Assembly (NCBI GenBank): GCA_963971285.1
Contig: OZ020258.1
Coordinates: forward strand, 4,340,001-4,404,000
Reading direction: 5' to 3'
DNA from: Astropecten irregularis
Lineage: Eukaryota; Echinodermata; Asteroidea; Paxillosida; Astropectinidae
DNA: 64,000 bases
Under the pieces are notes generated by a model, which saw only the letters and a program-made list of their open reading frames with translations, was not told the origin of the DNA and searched no databases. Below are positions 1 to 12,524 of this stretch, piece by piece. The position numbers and the translations under genes are program-made. Within the stretch, counting starts at the first letter, position 1. Each line of letters starts with the position of its first letter.

Positions 1-72
1 TCAGAGCTGACTGCCTTGTTTATAAAAGTGGGCAACATCGCTTTCAATTAACCAACCTTTGTGCACACACTT

Positions 73-436
73 CAAGGTTGTATCATACCTTGGTAAGAAA
101 CCAAAACAGAAATGTTCACAGATTTACGTATAACTTACAGGGTATGAAGATGGTGGTGGTGGAAACATACCGTTAAAATCTTTCCGCCTGAAATGGTGTA
201 TGTATCCAGAAATTAGTAAAACAACGACCGCAAAATTTTTTGATCTTTTAAAAGATCAAAAATAAAAGAGAAAGTATTTAAGAAACACTGTGGCTGTTTT
301 TCACTGTTTTCTCAAAAAGTTGGCACCGTATGGGACTGAAATTTTCACAGATGACAGTTACTGTATCTGTCTTGATATTTTTGCCCATGAATCTGTATTT
401 CTTTGATAAAAACCAAAGTATGATATTACCTTTAAT
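73..436 (+). repeat. MITE family A, full copy
   Basis: A roughly 360-bp element with inverted ends: GGTTGTATCATACCTTGG at the left and CCAAAGTATGATATTACC at the right. It carries a perfect central palindrome, TTTGATCTTTTAAAAGATCAAA. Copies recur through the window and none encodes a protein. The short plus-strand frame starting MGLKFSQMTV belongs to this element. Confidence 0.85.
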
Positions 437-478
437 GAGATTAATAACCTTTGTTTCAAAGGTGTCTTTGGGTTTCAG

Positions 479-3400
479 ATGTCAACATCATCCGCACAAG
501 TCTTATCGTTTCCATGGAGATGATTGAATGTTGTCTGCTCTTGTCAGTGCAAGAAATTACAAGCAAGGTAAGCTTCAAGACTTTAACCAAAATCATCGTT
601 GCCGCTTCACAAAAAGATGTTTTGCATGAGCTTATTAAAGCAAAATATTAATATGCAAACTAGGCTTGCCCTTCACCGACGTGGATGAGCACTGTGTACT
701 CAGTGCTTGTGAGTGCACGTGAAAAAATCAAATGCTGGCTCAGGTGGGATTCGAAACCACGACCTCCTGCTTACTAGTGCAGATGCCATACCGCTAGGCC
801 ACCAAGCTAGCTGGGGCAGCGGGGTGAAGCATAATATTACATACAATTTAGTGAATTCTCATGAAAGGCTTCACAATTTTAGTAAACTTGATATTATTAT
901 TCTTTTTTCTATTGGCCAATTTATTTTGCTTAGATTTACTGTGACGTCAACGCCGTTGCCATGCACATGGCCTACACATCGGTCTGGTCTTGGATGTTTG
1001 CAAGCGCTGTTCAGTTACTCTACCAATCACATAAGCCGTTACAAATTGCCATGGGGCCACTTCCAGTCAGACGACGTATCTACTTTGTGATTGGTCTAGG
1101 CATACCGTTAGTTGTGGTATCTATTACTGCTGGGACGTCAATGGCCCACTACGCGTCAAACGCGGCCATTGGGTAATTTTACACATTTCATTTTGTAAAT
1201 TCATATTTCAATAACACACAAATCATAGACATTATTCATTTTTGCTATTGCTTTTGGTTTCGTTTTCCATTTTCCGGACAGTTCGCTTTCCCGTTTTCGT
1301 ATTTTCGTTTTGTGTTTTCCCTTTCGGATTCATAATCCCTTGCGCATTCGGTTTCGTGTTAAATCTCATTTTCGTGTCCATTTCCGTTTTAATTTTTCCG
1401 TTTTCAGTTATCACTTTTCCGTCCATAGTTCACTTTTCCGTTTTGTTCTCTTGGAGCAGCAGAAGCTATAAAAAGTTGCTTTCCTTTCCTTTACAGTTTT
1501 AATAGGAACCACTTTTTCACAAACACCAATTATGATATTTAATTGCTTCATCACGTACCTTGTTTTTGACTCAGGTGTATGGCCAATTTCCAGTCACCCT
1601 TGATGTGGTTGTTTTTAGCTCCAGCTATTCTACTGACGACGGTAAGATCAATATTGAAGTCATATAAAGAGTCGAGGCGGAATCCTCATGGCCAAATGGG
1701 CCTACACAGTTCACATTGCACTGTTTCCTTTCCGGATACGCACAGTTTGCACACAGTGATCTCGGAGTGGTCTAGCCGAACAGCCGGCCGTGGTCCAACG
1801 GGTGAACGGTCCATTCCAGCCGCATACTGCTCACACGGCGTAGGCTACTGGAACTCTCCAAAAACTCTCCAAAAAAGTTTTTCAAAACATGTTGTACATG
1901 CTATCACACATGTCATTATAGTTGCTTACCTTAACCAGGGTCCAATTTCATATAGACCTGCTAAGCACAAATATTGCTTAAGCATGAACACAGTCTTCCG
2001 TGATCAAACAGGATTACCAACCAGCAAAATGTCCATGGGATGCATATTGCTTTTGACTTGTGTTCGGCCATTGTTTGCTCACTTTGCTGAGCATAACATT
2101 CACAAGGATTCTCGGCTGGCATACTGGTTTCATTTTACCAAGTTTTTGGTGCTTTAAGCTCCTGGTTGCAGCTCGTACCATGGAGGAAAGAAACAGGACT
2201 GCAGTGCTGCTGAATCGAGTCGATACTAAGTGCTGGACAGGAGTAAAATAGGACACGTATAATGCATGGTTTCGTTGTACAGTATATGCCCAGTCATTTC
2301 AGCAGTAAGCCCGCCAGACTACAGACACCTTTGACACGACATATTTGCATATCAAAAGAAACTTTTTCCGGAGTAGGCGTGGCTATACTATTCAGTTATA
2401 GTCCACTCCAAGGTGTTAAAAAAAGTATGGCGCGCTGGTTGTAACTCGTTGGTCATGTAGAAAAGTTTGCACAGCACCCTTATTACTAATAACATTAGCT
2501 TGCTCACCGGTCACACAACAACTCCATTACCGTTTGGTATCAAGAGCGCGGCGAACACCAGACCAATACGGGTGCGCCACCAAGAATTTGTCATGCGTTG
2601 GGCAATCACAATAATATTGATCACAATTATTATAAAGAAAAATCAGTGATCACAATTCACGGCATTTGTCGACCCATAGATTTCACAAAGATTTACGATT
2701 CATCTTTTACATGAGTTGTTCCTGTTTCTATAGCCTGATATCACACTTTGCTTACCAATTAAGATTGATATGCACGTTACGATCTGTCCTAACCTTTCGT
2801 GAAATCGAGCTTCTAGTCCAAACTCTAGTTGTCCTACGCACACACGGCGTAGTTAAACATTGGGAATTATTAATTCTATAAGTTCCATGAGATCGCGGAC
2901 TAAATTTTACAGGTCCCCACCCCAAGCTACTCGTATAATACTTAGATAATCACGTCTCATTCTTGCATGAAAATATAGCAGCTCATTTCAATGTGCCGGG
3001 GCCGATTTCACGATTCACTAAGACTGATCTTATGTGTAAGACCAATCTTAATTGCTGAGCAGAATGTACTATGTCACAATACAAATTACTATGGTGATAC
3101 TGATAACTCTTAATATTAATCTTAGTATTTTTGTGAAATCCAGAGCTTACAACTACATGTGTATACCGGTATAGTGTGTTAGCTCCCTAGTCCGTTCGTT
3201 CGTAATGGATTTGTTTCTTTATCTGTTATTAGTTTGGTTAGAAGGCATTTTTACAGTTAGCACATTCTAAGTTATCGCACTGTTGACTGACAGGAAGAAC
3301 AATTTCATGATAAGGATACCGTATAGCGGGGAGCAACATTAGGAGTGTGGTCTAGTCTTAATCGAACAAAGATTGCACATTGTATCTTAAATTATTATTA

Positions 3401-6400
3401 TTTCATGATTTTCCTTGTAGTTCATTCTTGGTGTGATTGTTGCTGCTGCCAAATTTCTCATCACCGGCAAAAACGCGGCGGATGCCAAAGAACTAAGGTC
3501 AGCCTATATAGAAACCAATGCGTTTTACATTTATTTATACATATTAATACACAATTCAACTTCTAAACTGAATAACCGAAACAACAGAACGATTTCTAAT
3601 TTTCTTCTTGTGTGTTATTTTAGACATGAAGCCCAGAAATACGCATTTGTGGCTGTTCTTACAGCGGTGGGGTTGTTTCTGCTGCCACCTGCCTTAGCCT
3701 CCCCCGACGGTGAAGTAACAGCCCTCCAATGGCTGTTCGTGATTGTCAACTCGCTTCTTGGTCCATGCATGTTATCGGTCTGTTGCTATTTGGACATAAA
3801 GGTGCGCATGTCTAAGTAAACTCCTTTCAAAATTATTTTTTGCTTTTATACCAAAATTTGCAAATAGTAGAACCCAGTCTTTTGAGGGATATTGGCTATA
3901 ACTCTGCATCATTGTCAGTGATTCGATGGACCTTTACAACTCGACTTCGTTTCACAAAACTATTTAGCTTCGTTCTTCAATGCCATCAAATTTGTTAGAA
4001 ATTATTTTTTAAAAGCCGCATCTTCTTTAAGTTATCTCCAATATACCATTTCTCAGAATGCAGCATTAGTAATGCTGCGCGTATCTTAAATGATCCTTGG
4101 GATGTGTTTCATGGCTTCTGGCTGCCAAACGAGCAGAGACAATTTGGGACACAACCAACATAGGGCTGGAAAGCTCAGTTGGAAGAGGCCCGATACGATT
4201 ATTCCGATGGTCGCAGGTTCCAATTCCACTCCAGTCTATTCTGTATGTTCATCTTTTGATGACTCACCTTGGAACAATTTTTAATGTAATCAACTCGTTA
4301 TAAAGGACCACTTGTTTTCAATGGGTAATCATTGTTCTGAATCAATATAATTTCCCACTGTAATCAATTAAGAATTATTGTCTTTGTAATTAAATTAAGG
4401 TTCGTGAAGCCTTGATCGTTCGGTATAATATCAACAAGACAGCTGTGGAAACAAAAGAGGCATCTGATCAGGTAACCTCATTATTCTCAAATCAAATTTT
4501 GTTGTCCTTTCCTTAAAGGTAGTATCATACTTTGGTAGCAAACCGAAACAGAAATCTTCACAGATTTACCTATAACTTACAGGGTATAAAGACTCGTGAT
4601 GGTAGAAACATAACGTTAACTCTTTTCTGTCTGAAATGCTGTATTTATCCAGAAAAGAGTAAAACCAGTGACCACAATTATTGTTGATCTTTTAAAGATC
4701 AACAATAAAACAGAAAAGACTGACGAAATACTGTGGACGTTTTTCACTATTTTCTCAAAAAGTGGGCACCATATTATGGGACTGGAAACTTCACGGATGA
4801 CTGTTGCTGTATCTGTCTTGATATGTTTGCCCATGGGTCTATATTTCTTTGACAAAAACCAAAGTATGATATTAGTTATTACCTTTAACCTTTACTCCTG
4901 TTCCCCCACTGCAATTGGCTTCTCCCCCACCCCACGTCACTGACTTCACCCTCGTGTATACAAGCATCTGGAACATATTTCCCTCTTTTCACAGAAGCCA
5001 GAATCATCTAGTGCAGGAACGCCCATGAGCCGTGCAGAATCGTACATTCACGTGGAATTCACACCAGTCGTTCCAGGTCCTGCGTCTCTGATGACCGAGC
5101 AGGCAGGATCCGGTCCACGGGCTCACAGCTCACAGAATCAGGCGTTTGAAGGTTAGCTTTCCACGCTGACTTCCTCGTCTATGGGCAAACATTATATATA
5201 CTGCAGTGGAGACCTACAATGAGTTTCCTTTCGTTTAAATGTTGAGGTTTTGTTTATGATCTTTCAGATTTCCCAGAGGTTAATCTGGTCCCGCTGGATT
5301 CCCAAGCACTAGCATTGCCATCACCGTCAACATTTCGCCGCGTAAGTTCATTTAACTGATTCCACTGATCCATATCAATTACTGTACTATGAAAAAAAAT
5401 AATAGTCAAAAAGATCGAGATTTATGAAAAATTTGATCAACGGCTAATGAATGAATCACTAGAGAAAACGCTGGTGTACCAGTTCTATTTCCTAATAAAT
5501 CGGTTATCGTGATAATTTCTATTTCTAGTTTAACAATTAATCTTACATACAAATTGGTAGAAAAATAATTCAGATTGATAAATTTGATTTATTTTCAATA
5601 TAAGAAATTGTTTGCCAAATATCAAAAGGCCAGTCAACATTTTATTTCGATGAAGAAGAAACAGTAGTAAATAGCACAAGACCCTTCCAAAGGTATTACA
5701 TGACTTTTGAATACATTTGGTTAATCAGATTTTGTAAGCACCGGACTCGGTATAAGCCCATACCTGTTGAAAATCATTACAATAATGTCAAAAATGAAAA
5801 GTACCTCTACACAGTCAAATGTTTTCTGTCACAGAAGCCCGTCATCAATTCAGAGTTGGATCTTCAAATTCTCCCCGGTCTGGTGTCGGACGAATCAAAT
5901 TTCGTACAAGAGGTGAGTTTTGTTATATAGGCGGACGGACACAACATTGCAGGACTGTGAGACTTGAACCAGACCACTCTAGCATAATTGATATTACTCC
6001 GCCATCCAACATTAAAGGAAGCATAGGATTTGCAAAGATATGCGTTTGGGCTGAATTTGGTACTTAAACAGAAGTGAAGGTCTTAAACTTCCATACAGAC
6101 GTTGTTTCATGTACCTCTATACGCTTTGTTCATATGGATAGCAGAAATACGGCTGAAATATTCCTGACCCCCCCCCCCCCCTTCCCTGATTCCTTCACGG
6201 TTACACCACACTTTCGAAATGCTACTAAATCGTTCGGACGAACGATCTTTTTAAAAGACACTAAATCTTGATTTCCTTGAAAAACCCAGCATCCGATGAA
6301 CCAAGATTTCCCATGGTGACTGTTTGCACTGTTTACGAACTGTTGAGTCCATTTTCTGTCTCAAACTGAATAAATTTGTTTTGGAGATCGACCTTGCAAA

Positions 6401-6769
6401 TCCTGTACGCTACCTTTATTTTGGAGCGTCTTTGTTTGTTGAATTTTGCGGACATTTGTGCTCTTAAATCACTCGTGTTGATTGAGAAAATGGTTGGAAT
6501 AGAATATTTTAAATTGATGTAAACTGGAAGAATTTTTATGCGGTTGCTCTGTAAAATTTGACTTGTGCTGAGCAGAGTTTGCAGGTTGGAGCAATGAATG
6601 GTTGAAATTTGGGTTAAAATCGACGGTGTTTTTCGAATTTTCATCGATGCAGGTAAAGACGACTCACCGTGTGTTTGTCAAAGGGAACTGGTACATCGAA
6701 GAGGAGGAAAATGTAGTGAAGAACATTCATCGAAGGCCCAGGGCGAGCAGTCAAACAACGGGAGTGTGA
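479..6769 (+). CDS. Adhesion-type (family B2) GPCR, C-terminal part (TM2 to stop)
   Basis: This is the 3' part of a seven-transmembrane receptor that would sit in the plasma membrane and signal through G proteins; ligand and coupling cannot be read. Exons are 479-567, 934-1172, 1575-1641, 3421-3497, 3624-3801, 4400-4471, 4995-5151, 5268-5341, 5835-5912 and 6653-6769. They join in frame into 381 residues ending at TGA 6767-6769. Exon 479-567 gives TM2 (RTSLIVSMEMIECCLLLSV). Exon 934-1172 gives the TM3 cysteine (IYCDVNAV), TM3 and TM4. The cysteine in GCMANF, made across the next junction, is the usual extracellular-loop-2 partner. TM5 spans 1575-1641 and 3421-3497. Exon 3624-3801 gives TM6 and TM7 (WLFVIVNSLLG, like the family's FVILNSLQG). 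The remaining five exons encode a Ser/Pro-rich cytoplasmic tail. TM1 and the extracellular region lie before the window. A secretin-type receptor is less likely because of the TM5 and TM7 motifs. Confidence 0.85.
725..812 (-). repeat. tRNA-derived SINE piece
   Basis: The complement reads as a tRNA-like sequence with an A-box-like GGCCTAGCGGTATGGC and a B-box GGTTTCGAATCCC. Flanks do not form a tRNA acceptor stem, so this is a SINE fragment, not a tRNA gene. Confidence 0.7.
1236..1455. repeat. Pyrimidine-rich degenerate tandem repeat
   Basis: About 220 bases built of TTTTCCGTTT / TTTTCGTTTTC units with few A on the plus strand, in the GPCR intron between exons 934-1172 and 1575-1641. Confidence 0.7.
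1940..2163 (+). repeat. MITE family B-prime copy
   Basis: Begins CCAATTTCATATAGACCTGC and carries the B-prime inner phrase TTTTGACTTGTGTTCGGCCATTGTTTGCT. The right end is truncated. It lies in the GPCR intron before exon 3421-3497. Confidence 0.7.
2997..3150. repeat. Foldback MITE family E
   Basis: GGGGCCGATTTCACGATTCAC with CTAAGACTGATCTTA at the left, and TAATCTTAGTATTTTTGTGAAATCC at the right as an inverted partner. It shares the centre TGTCACAATACAAATTACTATGG with the copy at 13848. Confidence 0.7.
4040..4300 (+). repeat. SINE family C, degenerate copy
   Basis: Contains CAGCATTAGTAATGCTGCG, then TTCATGGCTTCTGGCTGCC, then a decayed tRNA-like unit GGGCTGGAAAGCTCAGTTGG ending in TCCACTCCAGTC. 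It lies in the intron before GPCR exon 4400-4471. Confidence 0.65.
4515..4889 (+). repeat. MITE family A copy
   Basis: Near full length, lying in the intron before GPCR exon 4995-5151. Both terminal repeats (GGTAGTATCATACTTTGG and its degenerate partner) and the central GATC palindrome are present. Confidence 0.8.
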
Positions 6770-8247
6770 ACAGGGACCTAGTCTATACAATGGCAAAATG
6801 GTCGGTCTGAGACTAAAGGCACGTATACAGCTCGATATATTTGTCTGAATTTAAATATCGTGGTTCTTGTTATGTTAAAGGAGTATGCCACACAAGGCGA
6901 CTTTTAGAGGCAAAATTGGAGGCGCAACCAACTACACCGTAAGTAAGCAAAAAATCTTGCTAGTAAAAAAGTCATTTATTTCTGGTAGTTGTCTCACTAT
7001 CTGACTATCCCCTAGAAAATGACATGGAAATTAAAAGATGAATGTTGTTTAATATTTTTTCTTGGAGATTGCCTAGAACTGATTGTCTGTAAATTATGGG
7101 CCTTGTTTTTTTCCCTCGTGAAAGAAATGTAGTAAAAACACACCAAATTTGTAGTTATATTCATTAACACATTAAAGATGAACCTATTGAGCATTGAGAT
7201 TTTGAACTATTTGTGAAGCTGACAAAATGTTTGTCAAAACAAACTGCATTTTTATAGAATCAGTCTCCAATTTAAAAATGAAGTTGACAGGATAAAATTA
7301 TATTATTCTATTTCCACCATAGTAGGTTCAATTGCAGGATGTTTAAGCATATTTGGGCCTACCTTCGTCACACCAATTTTATAGAATCAATGTCATAAAT
7401 TTCATGAATAATGAAAGTGACACAACATACTAAATGTGTAGTGAATGTACAACTCGGTTTTTATTGACAGTCAAGAAAGGTGTAATAATCTCATCATTGT
7501 TATCTCAGTATAAACATTGTGATCGAATCATAGAATAAGAAATGCTAGATCAGCTCATTTGAATAAAAGGTCAAAGGTTAGCCTATATGCTGGTCAATCA
7601 TGCTGTTATATCTGGTCATTTATACAAGCATCAAGTTTAGTAATTCTGTTTTCCTTTTCATGTAAGATATTTCAATTGTTTTTCTTTAGCTAATCGTATC
7701 GTTTATTCTCGCAAACTGTTTGTTAAAAAACTTGTCATAGATTTATGTCAGTCCGCTAAGCTGGTGTTTAAGATCGTTATTAAGAGTACCGAGTACGTTT
7801 CAATGTTTTTAACTTGATATAAACAATTGTAAAACGAATTGATTTGTTCATAAGCAGAAATGGTAAAATGGTTACTGGTTTTGTAATTCTAATGTGTGGT
7901 TTATCAAATGTTAACTTCTTGCTGGAAGATCTCTATGTCAGTTCCGTTATTTTCCATTCGTTTAGGTACGTTGGTTATAGTAATGGTATATTATGGTATA
8001 TGCACCAGTAGCAAGGCAATTTGAAAATAGAGTTGACATTTCTAAGGTTGGTTCAGAATTTCTCTTCCCAGAAATTCTCATCCTACTACGACTTGAGTGT
8101 ATAAAATCTTTGAAAAAAAGTGAAATTATCTTTGATGTAGATAAATTATAAATAAGACGAACTAGTATGTCCAAGCTTGTTGTATCCCCTTTTTGATTTC
8201 TTAGAATGCAATGACATTGTGACTTGTTGAAACTTTCCATTTATTGT
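6770..8247. other. Gap between convergent genes (3' UTRs)
   Basis: The stop codons of the GPCR (plus) and the guanylyl cyclase (minus) face each other across this AT-rich stretch. No ORF here resembles a protein. A plus-strand AATAAA lies near 7562-7567. Minus-strand AATAAA (TTTATT on plus) occurs near 7456 and 7701, and also 3 bases after the cyclase stop, which is probably too close to be used. UTR ends cannot be fixed from the sequence. Confidence 0.6.
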
Positions 8248-11200
8248 TTACAAATTCTGCTTAGGCGGTTTGATTCTGTCTATTTTGTAACTGGGATCCT
8301 GTCCTACCATCCAGTATGTGAGTATCTCTCCCTTGCCCTGCAGAAAGAGAATAAGAAAAATAGTACCGTTGAGGGCTTTAAAGGATTTAAGTAAAACATA
8401 GGCCCTTTTCCAAACCTCGGCTCTGGCTCCGGCTCCTGACTCCAGCTCTGCGATCCATATGCTGAAACTATTGGTTGTGCTTTTCATTGAAGCCGAAACT
8501 CTATTTCCTTTTCAAACCAGAGAATCTGCTTTCGAACCGCGGTCAAAAGCCTCTATTTTGATACTTAATTTTAAATGGATACACGAAATGGAACTGGAAC
8601 CGGAGCCTGAGCCGGATCTGAGATTTGGAAAAGGGCCTTTATGAGACCCAGGTAAAAATATGAACAGTTGAATGGAATCAATACTGGAAATAAACAGCTG
8701 CAAATTGTGTATTCAATAAAGGAAAGACCAGAAAATATCTAATGATCAGAGTCAGGTCTGACTTTTGGATCCTTAAGTAGATTAGCCTCTGACAAAGATC
8801 CTGCTAAGATCTAAACATTCTGCCTCCAAACGCTAAGCATATTTTTAATTACTCGTCCATAAACAAAATATCAAGTACAGCACATATTGAGGTTTTTCAG
8901 CCAGTTTTAGGGAAAATAAGTGGACTTCGAAATAATGTTTACCTTCATGGCGACTAGACCTCTCTCCGAAAGCTCATAACCACCAAGCTCCTGCAATACT
9001 TGGTGGCATTCTGGACTCACGTGAATCTTCAGTGCTATTCATGAAAAAAACAAGTGGACATAAATTCGATGAAATCTGACTGCTTAAACCATAATAATCT
9101 AAGGTGGACGAATATTGGTCTCATGGCAACGTTAAATGTAATATCATACTTTGGTTTTGTCAAAGAAATGCAGATTCATGGGCAAAAATATCAAGGAAGA
9201 TACAGTAACAGCCATCTGTGAAAATGTAAGTCCCGTGCCCAATGTATGAGAAAACAGTGAAAAACGGCCTTAGTGTTCCTTAAGTCTTTTCTCTTTTATT
9301 TTTCATCTTTAAAAGGTCAAAAATAACTTTGGTCACTGGTTATACTCTTTTCTCGATAAATACAGCATTTCAGGCAGACAAATTTGAACGGTACGTTTCT
9401 ACCATCACCATCTTCATAACATGTAAGAGGTAAATCTGTAAACAATTCTGTTTTGGTATGTTACCAAAGTATGATACTACCTTAAGAGTGCGATTCGAGT
9501 TGTGCGTTTTCAAATCCTTTATGAAATGCGGCTTGAAGCTAGGCTTGTCATTTATTTTGCTACCGACATTTTGTGTTATAAAAACAACGAAGGGTTTGAG
9601 ATACATGACGAAGGTGGTGCCAATTTCATAGAGCTGCTCAGCACAAAAACTCGCTAAGCATGCCATTTCTGTCTTAATAGTAAAAACAATATTAACAACA
9701 AAATGTCCGTGTGTTGTGTATCACTTGCGATTGTTCTTTGGCTATTTTTCACTGACCATCAATATCAAATGGAATTTGTCAATGTTGGTTTGTTTTATTG
9801 GGCAAGAGTGTGCTAAGCATGCTCTATGAAATTGGCCACTGGACCCTTTCTTCGGCTTCGTCACGTGGCCCACTCAAGTTACGATCGATCGTAGGGCTTC
9901 GTGAGATCGGCACTAAATGTAGGTCTTAATGCGGTACTCACGGAGTCCGTTGGATTCCATACGTGAAGCAGTGTTGACCGTGTCACCGAAGAGACAGTAG
10001 CGAGGCATTGTCAGGCCCACAACGCCTGCAACACACGGTCCTGCATTGCAGAGATAAAAGTATCAGTCAAGGAGAAAAGTTCTGAAAACCCTCTTATTAA
10101 GGTATTAGCTCAACACCCACTACATCTAAGGTTTGACTTCATAAAATGGACAAATGGAAGTTTATACCATTTACAGCTTTGCTAGGTAGTATGTTGCTTC
10201 AAATGTTGGTATCACCTTTGAGAAATAATGTGGTGTTTTGAGGAGCAACAAAAAACAAGATTCACTTTCCCACAATGCAACTGAAAAAAAGGGCGTGGTC
10301 GTATTTTCTGCCCCGCCCCCCCCCCCCCCCCCCCCGGCAAAGTCCTTGATATGTATTTTGGTGAATGATTATGTGATTGTATAATTCATAATCCATTCAC
10401 AGAGAAATAACATTTAAAAAAAAAGTCAGAAGCAATAGCTTAAACCCATTTGTTGAATTTTCTTTTGTTTTTCTAAATTTTGTTTGGAAATATTACAATA
10501 AAAATTATTTTTGGGATATTACACAAAAGTGCTACCACAATTTGAGGCCACATAGTACCTCGAAATGTTCCCTGAGGTCTATTCCATCAATTTCTTAAGT
10601 CAGACCTTAGATGTAGTCGGGGTTGAGATCACTAATTTTTTCATGGCCCATGCTCCTTGTCTATATACATCAATGCTACACCGATCACACCAATATCTTC
10701 ATTGCTTTAAACAACGCTTAGACTCTAACATGAAAAAGCAATGACGCCAAAACTTTCGGTCTATAAAGCTTGCCATATCCAGGATTCAAACCTGCGACCT
10801 CACACACTCTAGTGCAGATGTCTTACCAGAGTGGATGCCGATTCGGAGCTTGAGTTTCTCGTCCTGTTTGTGAGGCACAATGAAGGTAGACACACCCTCC
10901 AGGAGATGAAAAGCAGCCGAGGCTATCATACCAGCGTGACGGTTGCCGTTACGGATAGGCAGTCCAGACACCAGCATGTAAGCATCTCCAATGGTCTCAA
11001 CCTGTGGAAAGGGATTCTTGCTCAGCTTGTGCCAACAACTGCTAATCATGATATCAAAACTGACCACTGGTCAAAACTCCTGCTTTCATTTTTAGAACTG
11101 TGCTCAGTTCGAGAACTTCCAGGGTCAATTTCATAGAGCTGCTTAAGCACAAAAAATGGTGTTTGGGACATGTATTCGGCCATTGTGTGCTGAGTATAAC

Positions 11201-12524
11201 ATTCACAGGAGTTTTTGTTGGCATACTTACTCTGAGCATTAATATTTATTCAAAATTGAAAAAAGGGTTATTAATTTGTAGGCCTCACTTCCTGATCTAC
11301 GCCTATAGCAAGAATAGGTAAGAAATAATTATAATCATCAAATAACCACAAGGCAAACTGACTGAATTTTAAGCCATTGAAAGAAACATTGAATGTAGCG
11401 GGATTGGAACCTCCGGAATACCATACCGGCACTTTTTACCAATCGAGCTACCCAGGCCTTGGTGGTGCCCATGAACATTAACACAAGATACAAGTATAGC
11501 ACTTAACATGTAAAATGCATTTATTTTTTTCAAAAGTGGAATTTTCTTGATTGTTCGACTAATATTACCTTGTAGACGTCATAGTTGGAAATAATGGCAT
11601 CGAAGAGCGTGTACAGTGCATTTAGCAAGTTGACCACCTGTTACAAAGACAGTAACATATTGATTAGGTTGCTACAAACAATTGACGAATCACTGAAATT
11701 ACAAATGTACACGAGGTGTTCACGTGGTAAAATGAATATTTGACAAGTTTCAAAGACATCGGCCATAGATTTATGAGGTATATAAGCTTAGCAGTGGGGG
11801 AGTTGTGTATCAACCCGATATTACCAAAGTCATCATAACTTACTATCAATCGTAGGACCTATGATGCATTGCAGCCCTACGTAGGATACAATGGGTTATC
11901 CTTCGTAACTCGAGTTACGATCGATCGTAGGGCTTCGTTAAATCGACCCCCGTGGCCCACTTTCATATTGCATCTTCGCTAAGCGATATTTATGCTTACT
12001 ATACAGTAGCAGAAAAACATTGCTAAAGCAGAATTATTCGAAGGCATTGTTGCATCATAATAAGTGGTGGTGAGTTTAGCTAACACTGTCTGTAAGCGGT
12101 TCTTTGATCTGAAAATCGATCGTTGAAGACAAAATCACAAGCTCAAAGAAACTGCCCTGTCTGTTTTAACTGTGTTCTTTCTGTATTCGAGACATTTAAA
12201 TTGTGCTCCTACAATACACATTGTCGGTAGCTAATTACATGTAAGTATAACATTCACAATAATTTATATCAAAAACAAATTGCATTCCAATTAGTAAAAC
12301 GTATCAATACAGGACAATATCTAGGTAAAGGGAAAAGCAAAGCTTTGATACCCTAACCCATAAAGAGGATCAAGTCTGCTTCGTATCAGGGGAACTGTAC
12401 CTGAATAGGTGTACTGGCAGCGGATAGAGCAGTGAAACCCACAATATCAGAGAAGAAGATAGACACCATATCGAAGGCCTCGGGAGACACGGAGATACCC
12501 TTCATCAGCTGCGATGCAATGGAA
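8248..12524 (-). CDS. Cyclase exons 19-24: guanylate cyclase catalytic domain and C-terminus
   Basis: The exons are 12524-12401, 11637-11569, 11001-10827, 10040-9942, 9034-8943 and 8337-8248. They encode the class III nucleotidyl cyclase domain that turns GTP into cGMP. The metal-binding aspartates are D876 in FSDIVGFT and D920 in ETIGDAYM. The guanine-reading residues E916 and C988 ([13 protein letters not shown]) are present, as are N995 and R999 for ribose and transition-state contacts. Every catalytic residue is intact, so the enzyme should be active as a homodimer. [14 protein letters not shown] closes the domain, and a short basic tail ends in KPPKQNL. Confidence 0.95.

Noticed and set aside
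330..527. Frame starting MGLKFSQMTV
   Set aside because: The same reading recurs in other MITE A copies (for example 4668-4943 and 23687-23947) and belongs to the repeat, not to a gene.
1579..2157. 192-codon frame following GPCR exon 1575-1641
   Set aside because: Only the first 21 codons are real exon; the rest reads through a good GTAAGA donor into intron and a MITE B-prime copy.
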